DNA of 64,000 bases from Plotosus lineatus (GCA_024760905.1 CM045733.1:32691501-32755500), one strand, 5' to 3'; shown: positions 1 to 11,800, numbered from the stretch's first letter. Made by a program: numbers and translations. Notes: generated by a model not told the origin, from the letters alone.

Positions 1-154
1 CCATATATTGTAATTATATTATCAATATTTAAAGAAGAAATATGAAAGTGGTGTGAAACCAACAACATAACATGTCTAGCATTTCTCTGTATTTACTGTA
101 AACCAGTTTGCTTGGTGAAAGGAGAACTTTGTGTGTTTTACTTAATCCACTCAC

Positions 155-283
155 AGGTTTTTCAGTTTGAGAGAAGGGAATCCTTTCACATCCACCAGGT
201 TGTTATTACTAAGATCCAGGGTCTCCAAGGCAGACAATGAGCCGAGCCGATCTGATGATATTCTTGAAATCTTGTTATTAGCT
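155..283 (-). CDS. lrig3: lrig3 coding exon 4 (LRR)
   Basis: A 129-bp exon flanked by acceptor ttttcag (284-290) and donor gtgagtgg (147-154) on the minus strand. Together with CT from exon 3 it reads L-A-N-N-K-I-S-R-I, then SLSALETLDLSNNNLVDVK and ends FPSLKLKN plus CT. This matches the LRIG repeat pattern LxxLDLSxNxL followed by a short FPxLxLKxL segment, typical of LRIG2/3. It ends in phase 2, so at least one further exon must lie to the left of the window. The bases 1-154 are the start of intron 4, where I see no further coding signal. Confidence 0.85.
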
Positions 284-487
284 CTGAAAACAAACATTTA
301 CATGGCGGATAAATTAATCTCAGAGAATAGCAACATTTCCTTAATTTTGGTCAGCACACAAATTTTCACTTAAGACTCATGCAGTGACAAATTTGCGATC
401 TCATTTCAATCTTTCCGCAGAGGTGTATCCCATAAGGAAAATTATAATGTCCTTAGTCATGTATTTGGAGAAGTGTTTTGTTTTGAC

Positions 488-740
488 CGGGGATTTAGCT
501 CAGTTGGTAGAGCGTCCGCTTTATCCTCCGGAAGGTCGGAGTTCGAATCTGGCCGCGTCATACCATAAGACGTTAAAATTTGGTAGTTGTTGCTTCCTGC
601 TTGGCGCTCAGCATCAAAAGGATAGAACAACGCAATAACTGGCGCTGCACAGTGGCGACAGGTGCCCAGAGCACAAACCAAATTTCAATGTATGTAAAAG
701 TACTTTGACAATAAAGAATTGTTTGTTTGTTTGTTCGCTT
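488..740 (+). repeat. tRNA-derived SINE with (TTTG)n tail
   Basis: A box TAGCTCAGTTGG at 496-507 and B box GTTCGAATCT at 541-550 are spaced as in a tRNA promoter. About 150 bp of non-tRNA body follows, ending GACAATAAAGAATTG and a TTTG repeat. The acceptor arms do not pair properly, so this is a SINE head rather than a tRNA gene. It lies in lrig3 intron 3. It differs from SINE-G and SINE-H. Confidence 0.7.
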
Positions 741-1058
741 TCTTTTACTGTGTGTGTGTGTGTGTGTGTGTTATATTCCATGTCAGCATACCATGCAACA
801 GGTCAAAACAGCTGAATGCCCAAGTGGCATGTTATTTTGTTTATAACGTAATTACTTACAAGGTATTTAAAAAAAAATCCCTGCCAATTACTTGGTCGAT
901 GAATAGCATTCCCTCAGTGAAAGCACGCCATGGCCAAGACCAGCAATTTCCTGGGTTGCACGCCTCCTAAATTGCAGTGCATGAGCTGCCTGTGTTATAA
1001 ACAGAGACTGTACAGTGCTGCCTTTGTATATGTATATATTTTTGTGTTTGTGTGTGTG

Positions 1059-1097
<39 letters not shown>

Positions 1098-1990
1098 GTG
1101 TGAGAGAGAGAGCTGTAGGCATAATGTCGGGAGAAAGCTGAAGTTGGGAATAAGTTACAGTAGTTGCTTGAAATGTACATTTGCTGTAACCTTTAAATTT
1201 CATCACTAAAATACTCAGTGCACACTATGACCCGAACCCATTTCCCCTGCAACTATCTACCCCTTTACGGTGCCCTCTCTTGCTCAAAAAAGATCCCTCC
1301 TGGCTGTCAGCAATATTAAGCAACCAACATGAAAGGGTACAAAGCTGCTTTTTGTGTGCAGATTTGCTCAGGGCTTTTTTCATGCAATCCTGTCATATCA
1401 CCTGAGGCTCCATTTTCACCTTACCCTCTGGCCGCTGGCCTGCATCCTGATTTTCCAGTCAGAAGCCAAAGAAATAAAGAGAGGGAGAGAGAGAGAGAAA
1501 GAAATAAAGAAAAACTGTATAAGCTTCAAGTGAATGTTCACCTGTCTGCATGGGCCTCAGAAACAAAGTGGTAGCAAGGGGAACTCAAGGGGAACTCTCA
1601 CGAGGAACCCCCCCCCACACACACACACACCTTTCCTTACACATGGTTTCGAAGTAGCATCTCTGAGATAGTAAAGACATGGAAGAGTGTTTCAATACAG
1701 ATTATATTTCATTAAAAGTGGGGAGTGGTGTGTGCTTGTTTCATTTTTTTTATTATTCAATCAAGCACATCTCATTCTCTTCATTACTATGTTGAATCTG
1801 CAAAGAAAATAAAACATGTATTCCAATAATATCAAACTGCCAATCTCCTGGGAATTCAATGCACAAGATTCTCTAGAGTTTACTCAGAACAGTACAATAA
1901 AGCAGAAACATCCAGTGTACAGTCATTCTATAACTGGAAATATGCCTTTTAAGCTCCTACCAAGCATCGTGGCGGGAGCTGTTGGAATGG
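741..1990. other. Intronic stretch with simple repeats only
   Basis: Part of lrig3 intron 3. It holds (TG)n at 750-771, a compound (TG)n(AG)n tract at about 1041-1112, and short GA- and CA-rich tracts near 1480-1505 and 1613-1630. I see no gene or recognisable transposon. Confidence 0.6.
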
Positions 1991-2185
1991 GTGTTGTCTG
2001 TCCGTCCGTCCGCTCATCCATCCATCACACTTTGGTTTCTGAATCACAATTTAGGAATACTTGCTCAGATTTTGATGAAATTTTGATTGTCTTACAGGTA
2101 TCCCACCTGGGATTGGTGCACACCACAATCCGTGCATGATTCATGAGCCAGCTGGACTTAATTTCATTAATTAAATTTCTGAACC

Positions 2186-2458
2186 GATTAATCCTAATTA
2201 GGGTCACGGGGAGGCTGGTGCCCATCTCAGCCAACTCCAAGTGAGGGCAGGGTACACCCTGAACAGCAACCTTAACCCTGAACAGTTAATTAACCTACTG
2301 TGCATGTTTTTGTGAGATGAAACCGAAGTACCCAGAGGAAACCCACACAAGCACAGGAGAGCATGCAAACACCACAGAGGAATGTCTGACCTGAAAATCG
2401 ACCTCAGGCCTTCTTGCTGTGAAATGGATATGCTAACCACTCCGCCACCGTGCCACCT
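2186..2458 (-). repeat. SINE-H copy, L2-like tail
   Basis: Reading right to left, the head GTGGCACGGTGGCGGAGTGG gives an A box. The middle has the usual 'gtttgcatgctctcctgtg...gtgggtttcctc' body of this fish SINE, and the 3' end is the L2-type tail with GTGACCCTAATTAGGAT. It is diverged and therefore old. Confidence 0.65.
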
Positions 2459-2539
2459 ATTGGACTGAATTTGTTTAACACAGCAGTTTTGATTTTGGTG
2501 TAAGGAAGATAGGGTTCAACTTGAAAATAAACATTCTTG

Positions 2540-3000
2540 GGCGGCAGGAGCTTTGGACTCCTGTGGTCTATTTTTGATTAAGAAGACTAATGGCGAATGA
2601 CCTCTGGAACACCAGACTGGTTTGATTCTCTGAAGTATGTGCTAAAGGGGACCACACCTGGTTCTTCTTCTGTTAACCAAGAACAGAACAGTATGTAGTC
2701 TGTGGACACAGGTTCACCTAAACTGGACAAGTGAAGACTGGTGAAACGTAATCTGGTCTGATGGATCTCGTCCATATTGAGTTTAATTCAGAAGAGATCT
2801 GGACAGATTGGCCTTGCAAAAAGAACTATTTCCGTCCCTATGTGAAACAGTACAATTAATTCTATGATTTCTAACAAACCGGAGCATCCAATATACTAAA
2901 GGTGGACCTGAATGGATGCTCACTAAACATGAAACTGTGTGTAGTCTATGGGAAAGCATCAAAACAATCATGGCTACCATGGTTTCCATGTCAGTTTAAA
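2540..3000 (+). mobile_element. Possible decayed DDE transposon
   Basis: The stretch near 2725-2770 reads as a degraded transposase segment ending in a W-S-D-G/E-S-like codon string, reminiscent of the first catalytic aspartate of Tc1/mariner-type enzymes. No ends or target duplication could be found. Weak call. Confidence 0.25.
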
Positions 3001-3568
3001 TAAATTCAGCTGTATTTTCTACATATCTGTTACCTGTTACTTAAGAAGACAGCCACATGCATCTACTTACTATTGTACAAAAGCATAAACCTCATGACCA
3101 AAAATATACGGACACCTGGCTACCAAACGCACCTGTGGCTCTTGCACGAATCGAAAATGATCATATCGACGTCATAAGTGCCCAGGGCGCTTAAAAGATT
3201 GGAGTGGGTGGGCTCTTTTTAAAATGTTACCAGCGGAGTGGAACGATAAGTGCTTATTATCATCGAGGTGGAAAACAGGAGTAATAACAGAACAATAAAA
3301 AAGTTTTACTGGTATTTGTGTTATTCATTTCGTGGCATCAAACAAACTACTTGCATGAAAGCTGAAAATAAATAGAAAACAGCATAATTTAAAAAAGACT
3401 TTTCCTTCCCTTACGTTTCCATCACGGTGCTGTTCCTTTAAACAATTTTCACAGAAGTAAAATCGAGCCAATCAACACGAATGTCAACTTTAGCACATGA
3501 TACGTTGAACCAATCAACATGAACATAAACAAAAGCACACGGCCAGGAACATCTTTAAATTTACGAAG

Positions 3569-3760
3569 TTAATGAGCAGGAGAATCTGGTGAAAAATACC
3601 CGTCATCACTTTCCGATAGGTCAATATCTGGCTCATCGCTCCATTCATTCAGAGCATCCCATAGTTTTGCTGTAGCAGTTTCTAATGGTTCATCGGTTGT
3701 TGGACATTTACCAAGAGAACACAGCAAAATATTTCCTTTTTTTAAAGCAGAGTGGAACAA
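3569..3760 (-). CDS. Short open frame of unknown origin
   Basis: A 63-residue frame with an acidic C-terminus (DEPDIDLSESDDGYF). Acidic N-terminal tracts of this kind occur in piggyBac-type transposases, but nothing else supports that. No splice sites or neighbouring coding frames were found. It may be a transposon fragment or chance. Confidence 0.15.
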   Translation of the reverse strand: MFHSALKKGNILLCSLGKCPTTDEPLETATAKLWDALNEWSDEPDIDLSESDDGYFSPDSPAH

Positions 3761-4489
3761 TCAAATGTGTTGTTACTGATGAACATTATAGACATTACCC
3801 AGTGGCAAGGGGTCTTGAGATACCGTCTAAACTCAGTTTTACAGACAGTGAACGCCTCATTTTATGATTGCAGAGACCGATCGAATAAAATTGGTAAGTT
3901 TGATCTACGATTTTCCTCCCAGTACACATGGGCGGTTATTAGATGTAAGATAAAAACATGGGGGGTGTTGGAGCAGGGTGCTTATTACGTCGAATGCGGT
4001 ATATCTAAACACTATAGGTACGTCTCAACGTCTTTAATTCGTTCCAGGACAGATGACTTCTGGGGGCGGGGTCCAGCGCGGAGCCCGTTTGCTATCTAAA
4101 GTTGGGCAACATATCATCTAACGCATAGACTAATTGGAATATAATTTTATTTGTAAACATATATGTATTTGTAATATAATATACAAACAGAATTGAAAAA
4201 TAGGTCAACCATCGCTCTATGTTTTATGTTGTATAAATGAAAGATGGAAAAAAAAATACACAAATATTTCAGGTAAACCACTTTATAAATTTATGAGACA
4301 TTTACAACTAACTGTCCCAGCCTGCTAGTTACTAATTAATGTTGAGATACTACTCAGGTGAATAACAACGAGTGTATTAATTTATATGACAACCATCACC
4401 AGTGTATTGAGTATTTTCAAATTGAACACGAATTACTTGCGTTTGACTACAAATGAAAAAAAAATTAATAAAATGAAAATAAAATTGGC

Positions 4490-4645
4490 TGTTCTAAATT
4501 GCCCGTAGGTTATCATTGTGCAGAAGGCAATGGCAAACCACTGCACTATCCTTGACAAGAAAACCTCCATGAAGATGATAATCAAGGTGTTATCCTTCGT
4601 GGCAGGTCACCAAGAGTCATCCTACAACTCAAAAGGTACCAGACC
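4490..4645 (+). repeat. BovB/RTE-like SINE tail fragment (tentative)
   Basis: Contains GGCAATGGCAAACCACTGC, then a 'ccttgacaagaaaacctccatgaa' segment and GGTCACCAAGAGTCATC. This order resembles the 3' part of RTE-BovB-mobilised SINEs. It is short and diverged, with no target duplication seen. Confidence 0.3.
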
Positions 4646-5072
4646 ATAGACAGTCTTACTCATTCATACAGTAATAATGCAGTAAAATGTAGTAATGATT
4701 AAGAAAAACTTTTTAATTTTGTCCTGTAATATTTGACTAAAAAAAGCACTTGGGCTCTTTACCAGAAGCTAGAGAAGATGCAGGCATCATAGGGCTTTAA
4801 AATTATTAAAAACACACTAAAAAACATGAATTCACAAGTCAAGCAATCACGTTGATGACGTGTGTGAAGCCGAAAAAAACAAAAAAAAACAAAAAAACAT
4901 CTGCAACCACTCAGCAGGAGGGAGAAACAAAAGCTCTCAGCTATTAGCTAAATTTGAATCACGTGCCAGTAACTTTCGTAGTTCTGTAGGTCAGTAATTT
5001 GCAAGTATGTGGGGCTGTGAGCGCTGAAACCTGAACGGGCAGGAGGTATGTATGTATGTATGTAATTCATAT

Positions 5073-5400
5073 GGGGCAGTGGTGGTCTAGTGGTATGGGG
5101 CACAGGATTGCTGATCCAAAGGTTGGGGGTTCGAGTCCCACTCTCCACAAGGTTGTCACTGCCCCCCCCTCAGTGCAGCTAACTGGGTTATCAAAGGACG
5201 GCCATGTCTCTCACTGTCTATGGTGTGAGGCATGTAAAAGAACCATTGCTGACTTTCGACAAGAGTAGGTTGCAAAGCCGTCAGCATGTTTCCGCCCTGC
5301 GATGGGCCTGGCGAGCTGTCTAGGGTTTACTCTGCCCTCGCCTAGAGTTGGCTGGGATGGGCATAGGATGAAGCGGCTACAGAAATGATGATGATGATGA
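5073..5400 (+). repeat. SINE-G copy 1, L2-type tail
   Basis: Starts GGGGCAGTGGTGGTCTAGTGG (A box TGGTCTAGTGG), with B box GGTTCGAGTCC. The body includes the AACTGGGTTATCAAAGG and ATGTAAAAGAACCATTGC landmarks. The tail switches after TTTCCGCCCTGCGATGG to the L2-like end and finishes in (ATG)n. It abuts the T copy to its right. Confidence 0.85.
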
Positions 5401-5854
5401 GAAATATATATATTACATACATACACATGCACCCCCCCACCACATACGTACATCTGTATGTTTATATAATGTCAATTAATACATATTCAACACTATAAAT
5501 TCTTGTAACAATTAAACATTCAAAAATAATGCATAAGATGTAACAAATATAAATACACACACATACAGACACGCGCGCGCGCACACACACACACTCAGAT
5601 GCACACCTTACATAAAAATGAAAGTAGTTTTGGGTTGTTTTTGTTTGTTTGTTTATTTATTTATTTATTATTATTATTTTATTTATTTATTTATTTTTTT
5701 GCTTAATTGGCCTTGTTTTGTGGCATTTTCCTTAACTTTTTACCCTATTCTTCCTTAATTTCCATATTTTTTTAATTCAATGTATATTTAAAAAATAAGA
5801 AACACAATACACTGAAGCTGCATGAATTGAAGTGCGAAGTAGCGAGGGATCCCT
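5401..5854 (-). mobile_element. T transposon copy a, truncated
   Basis: Reverse-oriented copy ending with CGAGGGATCCCTG followed by TA. It contains the family landmark 'aattggccttgttttgtggcattttcc' and a (CA)n/(CG)n tract at 5560-5594. The opposite terminus with its GGTTAATTGGGACCGAG segment is missing, probably lost at the SINE-G junction. Confidence 0.7.
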
Positions 5855-5859
5855 GTATA

Positions 5860-7320
5860 CCTGTGCATAGTAATGTAACTCTAGGAATCATATAGCTTAT
5901 CAGATCTAAGAGCGGTCCAAATATAGATACCACAATTCAAGGCTCTACTCATACACTTATATGCAGCCTGCATATGCTGCGATCAGCTGGCATAATGAAC
6001 TTGCCACAAATATCTCAGGAGAGTGCACTTTTAACCATGTGATTTTGTGTGACTTTCACCTAGATCAAGATCAATACACATCGCCAGTTGTTTATAGGCT
6101 TTGCAGGTATGTGCACTCGGTCGGCTCACTCTAGCTCAATTTCTCTTGCCTTACTGCAAGTTCAAGATTGGTTTTGCAGAATCAATCTTTCCAAAACCAC
6201 CTCAGTAACAGGTCTTGGCAGAACTGACTTTGAGCTGAAGTGGACAGACTATAGCGGTCTCAAACTATTTACATGAACATGACAATAAGTTCAATGTTCT
6301 TCAGTGACCTAAAAAATCTCTGCAAATTACTTAATGCTAACATGTCAACTTGGAACATACTTTCAACTGCATGTTTCCAACATGAAATCTATGCTGTGAA
6401 AAACTGACGCTGTTTTGGGAGAAAATCGAGGCCTTACCTTATGTGAGCATTGTGCTCCATATAAAGTGATCTTTAATAAAGGGTAAGGAACTATTGTGGT
6501 GGACAATTATGATATTAAATCACTATGTATTAAGTGTACAGTACAGTTCAGTTATTATTTATATATGGATGGACACACTGTAGTATTCTCCCCTTTGTTT
6601 ATTCTTCCATATTTTACATACCATTAGCTGACAACTACTCTGACTGCTAACAAGATTAGTACAATACTAAAATTGGGCATGTACTTATTTAAGAGGAATG
6701 ACTCTGGTGCAGATGAAGCATAGTTTGTTCATTTCCATGTACTACTGACTGTTATCTATTAAAGCTATTAACTAAGAAATCTGAAAAAGAAAATGTCTGC
6801 CAGTACGGTTTATGATGACTGCTGTATATATCAGATAAGATCACTGTTAGTGTCATAATAACCTCTGGAATGTGATCACTAGCTCCTGGATTGAAGGTAT
6901 CGCATTACTCAACAGCATCCACATAGCCTGGGCGGTATCAAATATCTTCTGTCTAATTTTTCCCCCCACCTGCCTTTTTCACCATCTCAAAAAACCAACA
7001 TCGGTGCATACAGATGTGTGAGTGAGTTCCAGACCACCTTATCTCTTCATCTGCCACTCCTTTCAGCCCGGGGTGCACACAGACAAGTGCCACATTGTGC
7101 CTGGAAAAAGCACACTTCAAATTTGTTCAGCCAATTTTTGGCAAATAAGCTCGTTACACATAATTACACAAATGGTTTCAGGCTGGGACTAGTCAGTGTG
7201 TGCTACATTTCACTAAAAGGCAAAAAAATGTGAACAAATGTATTTTTAGTAGTTTTGGAGCCAGATGCTGGGTGTGGTTATACACAATACAAAAGTGAAT
7301 CCCTTAACTAAAGCCTTAGT
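5860..7320. other. Intronic stretch, nothing recognised
   Basis: Unique-looking A+T-rich sequence of lrig3 intron 3. A short string near 6270-6320 resembles a fragment common in fish DNA transposons, but it is too short to call. Confidence 0.5.
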
Positions 7321-7324
7321 ATTG

Positions 7325-7325
7325 G

Positions 7326-7356
<31 letters not shown>

Positions 7357-7361
7357 AGCAG

Positions 7362-7434
<73 letters not shown>
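7325..7434. repeat. Poly(A) and (TA)n microsatellite
   Basis: About 29 A residues (7325-7353), a short CA run, then about 34 TA units. Confidence 0.95.
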
Positions 7435-7436
<2 letters not shown>

Positions 7437-7444
7437 ATAAAAAT

Positions 7445-7569
7445 AAAAGGATAGGACAAAGACTTTCTATTGAAACTCCATTTATCACTACCGATTTTCT
7501 ATTGAAACTCCATTTATGGATAAACTCCAGAGATGGAGTTTCAATAGAAAGTCTTTGTCCTGTCCTTTT
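7445..7569. repeat. 37-bp inverted repeat with 51-bp spacer
   Basis: Arms 7445-7481 and 7533-7569 are reverse complements with one mismatch. A partial direct third copy (TTTCTATTGAAACTCCATTT) lies in the spacer near 7496-7517. The unit lies between two TA microsatellites. Confidence 0.8.
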
Positions 7570-7638
7570 ATTGTTGTTTGCTCTACCAAACAGTATTAAG
7601 CACTCTCTTACGGAAGGATCTACTCAGAAAATTATATT

Positions 7639-7646
7639 ATTTATAT

Positions 7647-7698
<52 letters not shown>
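7639..7698. repeat. (TA)n microsatellite
   Basis: Imperfect then perfect TA array of about 50 bp, mirroring the array at 7366-7434 across the inverted repeat. Confidence 0.95.
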
Positions 7699-7705
<7 letters not shown>

Positions 7706-7829
7706 GACATTCTGAGCATATCAGGTGACACGAAGACCCATATCGGACTTCAGAATGCTGCACACAGCCATCACCTGTACACTCCCCTTTATTACACAGC
7801 ATATGTAGAGAGCACAGATGATTCCTTTG

Positions 7830-7985
7830 AAGTGGCAGAGGTAGCTCATTGGTAAAGAGAATGGGTTACTGATCAGAAGGTTGTGTGTTCAAACCCAACT
7901 GCCACCACAGTTGGGCCCTTGAGCAAGGCGCATAATGCTCAACTGTATAAAGCGTCAGTCGCTCTGGATAAGAGTGTTTCAAAGG
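7830..7985 (+). repeat. tRNA-derived SINE (GGATAAGAG type)
   Basis: A box-like GTAGCTCATTGG, B box-like GTTCAAACCC, then TTGGGCCCTTGAGCAAGGC and CGCTCTGGATAAGAG, a body common in fish SINEs. A reverse relative is at 47885-48047. It is followed by a (CA)n array at about 8010-8055. Confidence 0.7.
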
Positions 7986-8059
7986 GAACCATATTAAAGT
8001 TTCTCTTATTCAAGACACACAACACACACAAACACACACACACACACACACACACTTAA

Positions 8060-9130
8060 AACACCTCCATATGAAACAGAACTTCAACATACTTTCCCAG
8101 TGAAGTCAGGATAAAGTCTGCAAAAAGAATTAATGAGCTCTCTACAACTCTGGAGCCTTCCTAAGCCCCCATGCAATTTTTCACTGTTTTCCCTTTTTTC
8201 ACCTCTCCTTTTCTCTGTGGGTTACGAGGCGAGGAAGGGGGAGGGAGAAATGTTGGAGTATCGAATGCCACTTAGTTCTTATTTAAACAGTAAGGCAGAC
8301 ATCGTGGCAGCTCTCATCGACTTGCTTGACCTAGAAGCCTGGAGGAAAACAAATGCTGATAACTCGACAGCTGGGAACAATTCATTCATTGGTGTTTTAT
8401 AAAATTGAACCATTTGAATGGATGGAGGCATCTGTTATTCCAATAAGGCAGACTTTTTTCAAACCTTTGACTTATTTTGTGGCATAATTACATCATTAAA
8501 TTATTATAATTGCTATCATTATTTTTATCATCAAATATTTAACAATTACTGGCAAGATGAGGTTGAACTGCATCTTTAAACATTTTTGTGTTCTCAATGT
8601 TTGCCACCTTGACTACTTAATGGCAGTCATTGCTAATCCGAATACAAAACAAATAGCTCTGACACAGTAGTTTAGAATGAATAAACAGAATAAAACACTA
8701 CAACAGAGTTAAACATTCCATCGAAAAGCTGTACAGGCAGTTTCAACTTCATGTTCATAATTAGCTGCTTCACATTTATATTTTCTGTGGTGAATTAATC
8801 AGCAAATGCAAACCAAAAATATTGAGATATCCTCATTTCTTTTTTCCATTTTCCTTTGGATCATTTAAATTAGGTGGGACAAAACCAGGGATGTAGTGGT
8901 GGAGGTGTATGATCTTGATGGTAAGGTTCCCAGTGATATTAGATTGTACTTAGTAGAGTCCAATGGAAGCACCTCCCAGATGTAGACATCTCCAAAAGTC
9001 TGCTGCCCATTTAACCCAAACAATGGTAAGATCTTACAGCTTGTTGTGAAAAACAGTTAAACAAACGAGAATCAACTTTGCTGAGATCATTGTCCTGTAT
9101 AGTTTTCGGACTATTTATTTAGCATTTCTT
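8060..9130. other. Intronic stretch, nothing recognised
   Basis: No gene, RNA or transposon signal that I can support. Frames here are short and lack splice context. Confidence 0.5.
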
Positions 9131-9146
9131 ACTGCATTGCCTGGAG

Positions 9147-9850
9147 GTGGGGCAGTGTTGGTCTAGTGCAGGGATCACCAACGTGGTGCCCGTGGGCACC
9201 AGGTAGCCCGCAAGGACAATATAAGTTGCCCGCGGACCTGTTCACTGCTATTTTTAGGACAGGCCCATTTTTAGGACAGCGCCACTCTCCATTGAGCTGC
9301 ATATAATTTTTTTGAATATATTTTTAAATCAAGTCAATATCTTCACATAGATGAATATCATTAATTATTAATAATAACATCTAATTAAATCTAATTAAAT
9401 GTAAATTGAGCAAATTTGTAATTTCAGAGGTGTGTATCGACCTAGTAGCCCTTCGCATTAATTGGTACCCATGAAGTAGCTCTCAGTTTCAAAAAGGTTG
9501 GTGACCCCTGGTCTAGTGGTATAGGGCACTGGATCGCTGATCCAAAGGTTGGGGGTTCGAGTCCCACTCTCCACAAGGTTGTCACTGTCCCCCCCAGTGC
9601 AGCTAACTGGGTTATCAAAGGCGGGCCATGTCTCTCACTGTCTATGGTGAGAGGCATGTAAAAGAACCATTGCTGACTTTCGTAAAGAGTAGCTGCAAAG
9701 TCATTAGCGTGTTTCTGTCCCTTGCTAAAAAGGGTTGTGACCGATTTGGCAGAGGTTTTTATGTCGGATGCCCTTCCTAACGTGCGAATCAGATGATTCG
9801 CTGTGGCGACTACCGAGTAAAAGGGAAAAAGCCGAAAAGAAGACAGACAG
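9147..9850 (+). repeat. SINE-G copy 2, RTE-type tail, interrupted
   Basis: The head is at 9147-9168 and the rest resumes at 9519, because a 342-bp hAT element sits in the A box. B box is GGTTCGAGTCC. The tail ends with GATGATTCGCTGTGGCGAC and GGGAAAAAGCCGAAAAGAAG, the RTE-type end. Flanking target duplication: ACTGCATTGCCTGGAG (9131-9146) and ACTGTATTGCCTGGAG (9851-9866), one mismatch. A 36-bp block of the tail (9743-9778) is inverted relative to other copies. Confidence 0.88.
9169..9510. mobile_element. hAT microtransposon, copy 1 (342 bp)
   Basis: Ends CAGGGATCACCAAC and, on the other strand, CAGGGGTCACCAAC (13 of 14 match). It is flanked by a perfect 8-bp duplication GTCTAGTG (9161-9168 and 9511-9518), diagnostic of hAT elements. 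There is no coding capacity; the centre is A+T-rich. It is inserted in the A box of SINE-G copy 2. By eye it is identical base for base to 18240-18581. Confidence 0.93.
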
Positions 9851-9869
9851 ACTGTATTGCCTGGAGCAA

Positions 9870-11390
9870 AAAAAAAAAAAAAGGTTTTCATGGGGTGTGT
9901 CGGACTCTAAGCAGAATTGTGCAAAACCTACTGACACAATTTTCATCTAATTGGGACCAAGGAAGTTCCTATAACATACAAGAGTGGATCATGAGGTGGA
10001 ACCAACACTGCGAGAAACTGTATTTGGCCTTTGCAGAAATGTGCCATCAGTCATAAAAGTATTAAAATCCAGTAGATGGCGCTAAAGTTCAGTCACAATG
10101 AAAGAAAACCCCCCAAAACATAAGCAATGTAGAAATACTATGACTCCATTTCACTATCGCCATTCACGGGTACTAGTAATCCTATGGGATACACATGTAG
10201 GCTCATAATTACCTCAGCGAGTCACTTTGTCTGTGCACAAAATCTTGACCACACCCATGTATGGATTTTACCAAACTTGGTGGGGATGCTACCTGACCCA
10301 AGTCCCATAAATGATTTTATTTTGGAATGTCTAGGCCATAGGCCAGAGCACAGTCACAATTTTTTGGAGATAGAACACTTTTAAAAAAATCATTTGAGTA
10401 CCAAAAGAAGTGCTGTTACTATGGAACGTGATCAGGAAACATATCATTATTACACTATCGTAACTCAAACGCACGGACAATTAACACCAGAACTCACATC
10501 GTGCCGATTTATGACAATAAGCCATGCTACAGGGCAAAGGTAACTGCTCCCTCAGGATATTTCTAGTACTGACAGTTTCAGAAACACATCTAGGCTTAAC
10601 GTATAAAGTCAGTGGGGTTGCAGATTTGTCATCACAATCAAGTATCTGCATACAACTATTATCCTTGGTGGTGGTCGGCACAAGTGCTCTTCTAGTTTGT
10701 TCAAATATAGAAAGAAGAAACAAGACTGTTTCTGTGCTTCTTTCTGCTGTATGATAAAACCTTATGATATTCATAAAGACAATCTGACCTGACAGAGTTT
10801 CATCTTCAAAAGCCACTCATAAAACTGGACACCACCACATGATAGTAAGCAGTTAAATAAGAGAACGAGCCTTATTTTAAGCCAGACACAAAAGGGCCCT
10901 TCAAAACATGCCATTCAACACCCGTTACTCACATTTTCTTAAAAAAATAAATGCGCTGTCACGCTTTGGCTCCACTTCTCATATGCTTCTGTGGAACTAG
11001 CATTTTTCACATGTTGCTTACACCTCTAACAAGAGACACGATCGGTCCACTATGCCCTGAATCCTGCTCAGGCAGAATACTGTATCTTTTACAATATGAC
11101 TGGATGGATTTATGGACATGAATTTTTTAACCCTCCATTCATATAAATGTTTAATAAATAACACTGATGATTATGATCACCAAGACGTTTGAACTTTTTG
11201 AAGCCATGTTGCCAGGAGCTTTCATTTTTTCTTTCTTTTATGTTTGCCTCAATTTATATTCTTTGACACTCAGTCAAGTGCTCACACTCAGTTCTGCTGG
11301 CTCACAGCAGTCACGGTTCTTATTACAGGCGCCATTGCAGAAGAGAGTCATCAGATGGCTTTGCCAATTTTTGTTCTCCTACCAGAGCGA
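9870..11390. other. Intronic stretch, nothing firm
   Basis: The segment 10170-10390 has a phrase ('accaaacttggtggggatgctacctgaccc') that I associate with dispersed fish repeats, but no ends can be defined. The remainder looks unique. Confidence 0.4.
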
Positions 11391-11394
11391 AATA

Positions 11395-11395
<1 letters not shown>

Positions 11396-11441
<46 letters not shown>
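11396..11441. repeat. (CA)n microsatellite
   Basis: About 22 CA units followed by an A-rich run and a (AAAT)n tract near 11550-11570. Confidence 0.95.
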
Positions 11442-11442
<1 letters not shown>

Positions 11443-11799
11443 GAAAAAAAAAATAAAGCGCTGATAGACCCTTGCCTTTCAAATATGTTGATTTTTAAAA
11501 GTCTTTTAAAGCCTTAAGTCACCCAGTGTCTTCGGTACACATACGAAGAAAAATAAATAAATAAATAAATATAACTAATAATCCTTTAATTAGAATCTGG
11601 ATGATGTAATGCAGAATGTTTTTTGAAAACCCACTCATACAAATAAAAATTTCCAAATGGATGAAAGAAAAGGCTCAGCAGGATTGGTTTAAAAATAACA
11701 ACAAAAATACATAAGAAAAAAAAAAACTTACACCAAATTACCCAGCAAGGCTGTTTCAAGGGCCAGCTATTTCCTTGTTCACACCTGCACGTAGCAGAT

Positions 11800-11800
<1 letters not shown>

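Noticed and set aside
488..560. tRNA gene
   Set aside because: A and B boxes are present, but the acceptor and anticodon arms do not pair properly and a SINE body and tail follow directly.
7265..7855. A 196-codon frame spanning the TA microsatellites
   Set aside because: It consists largely of IYIYIY from (TA)n and poly-lysine from poly(A), with no coding character.
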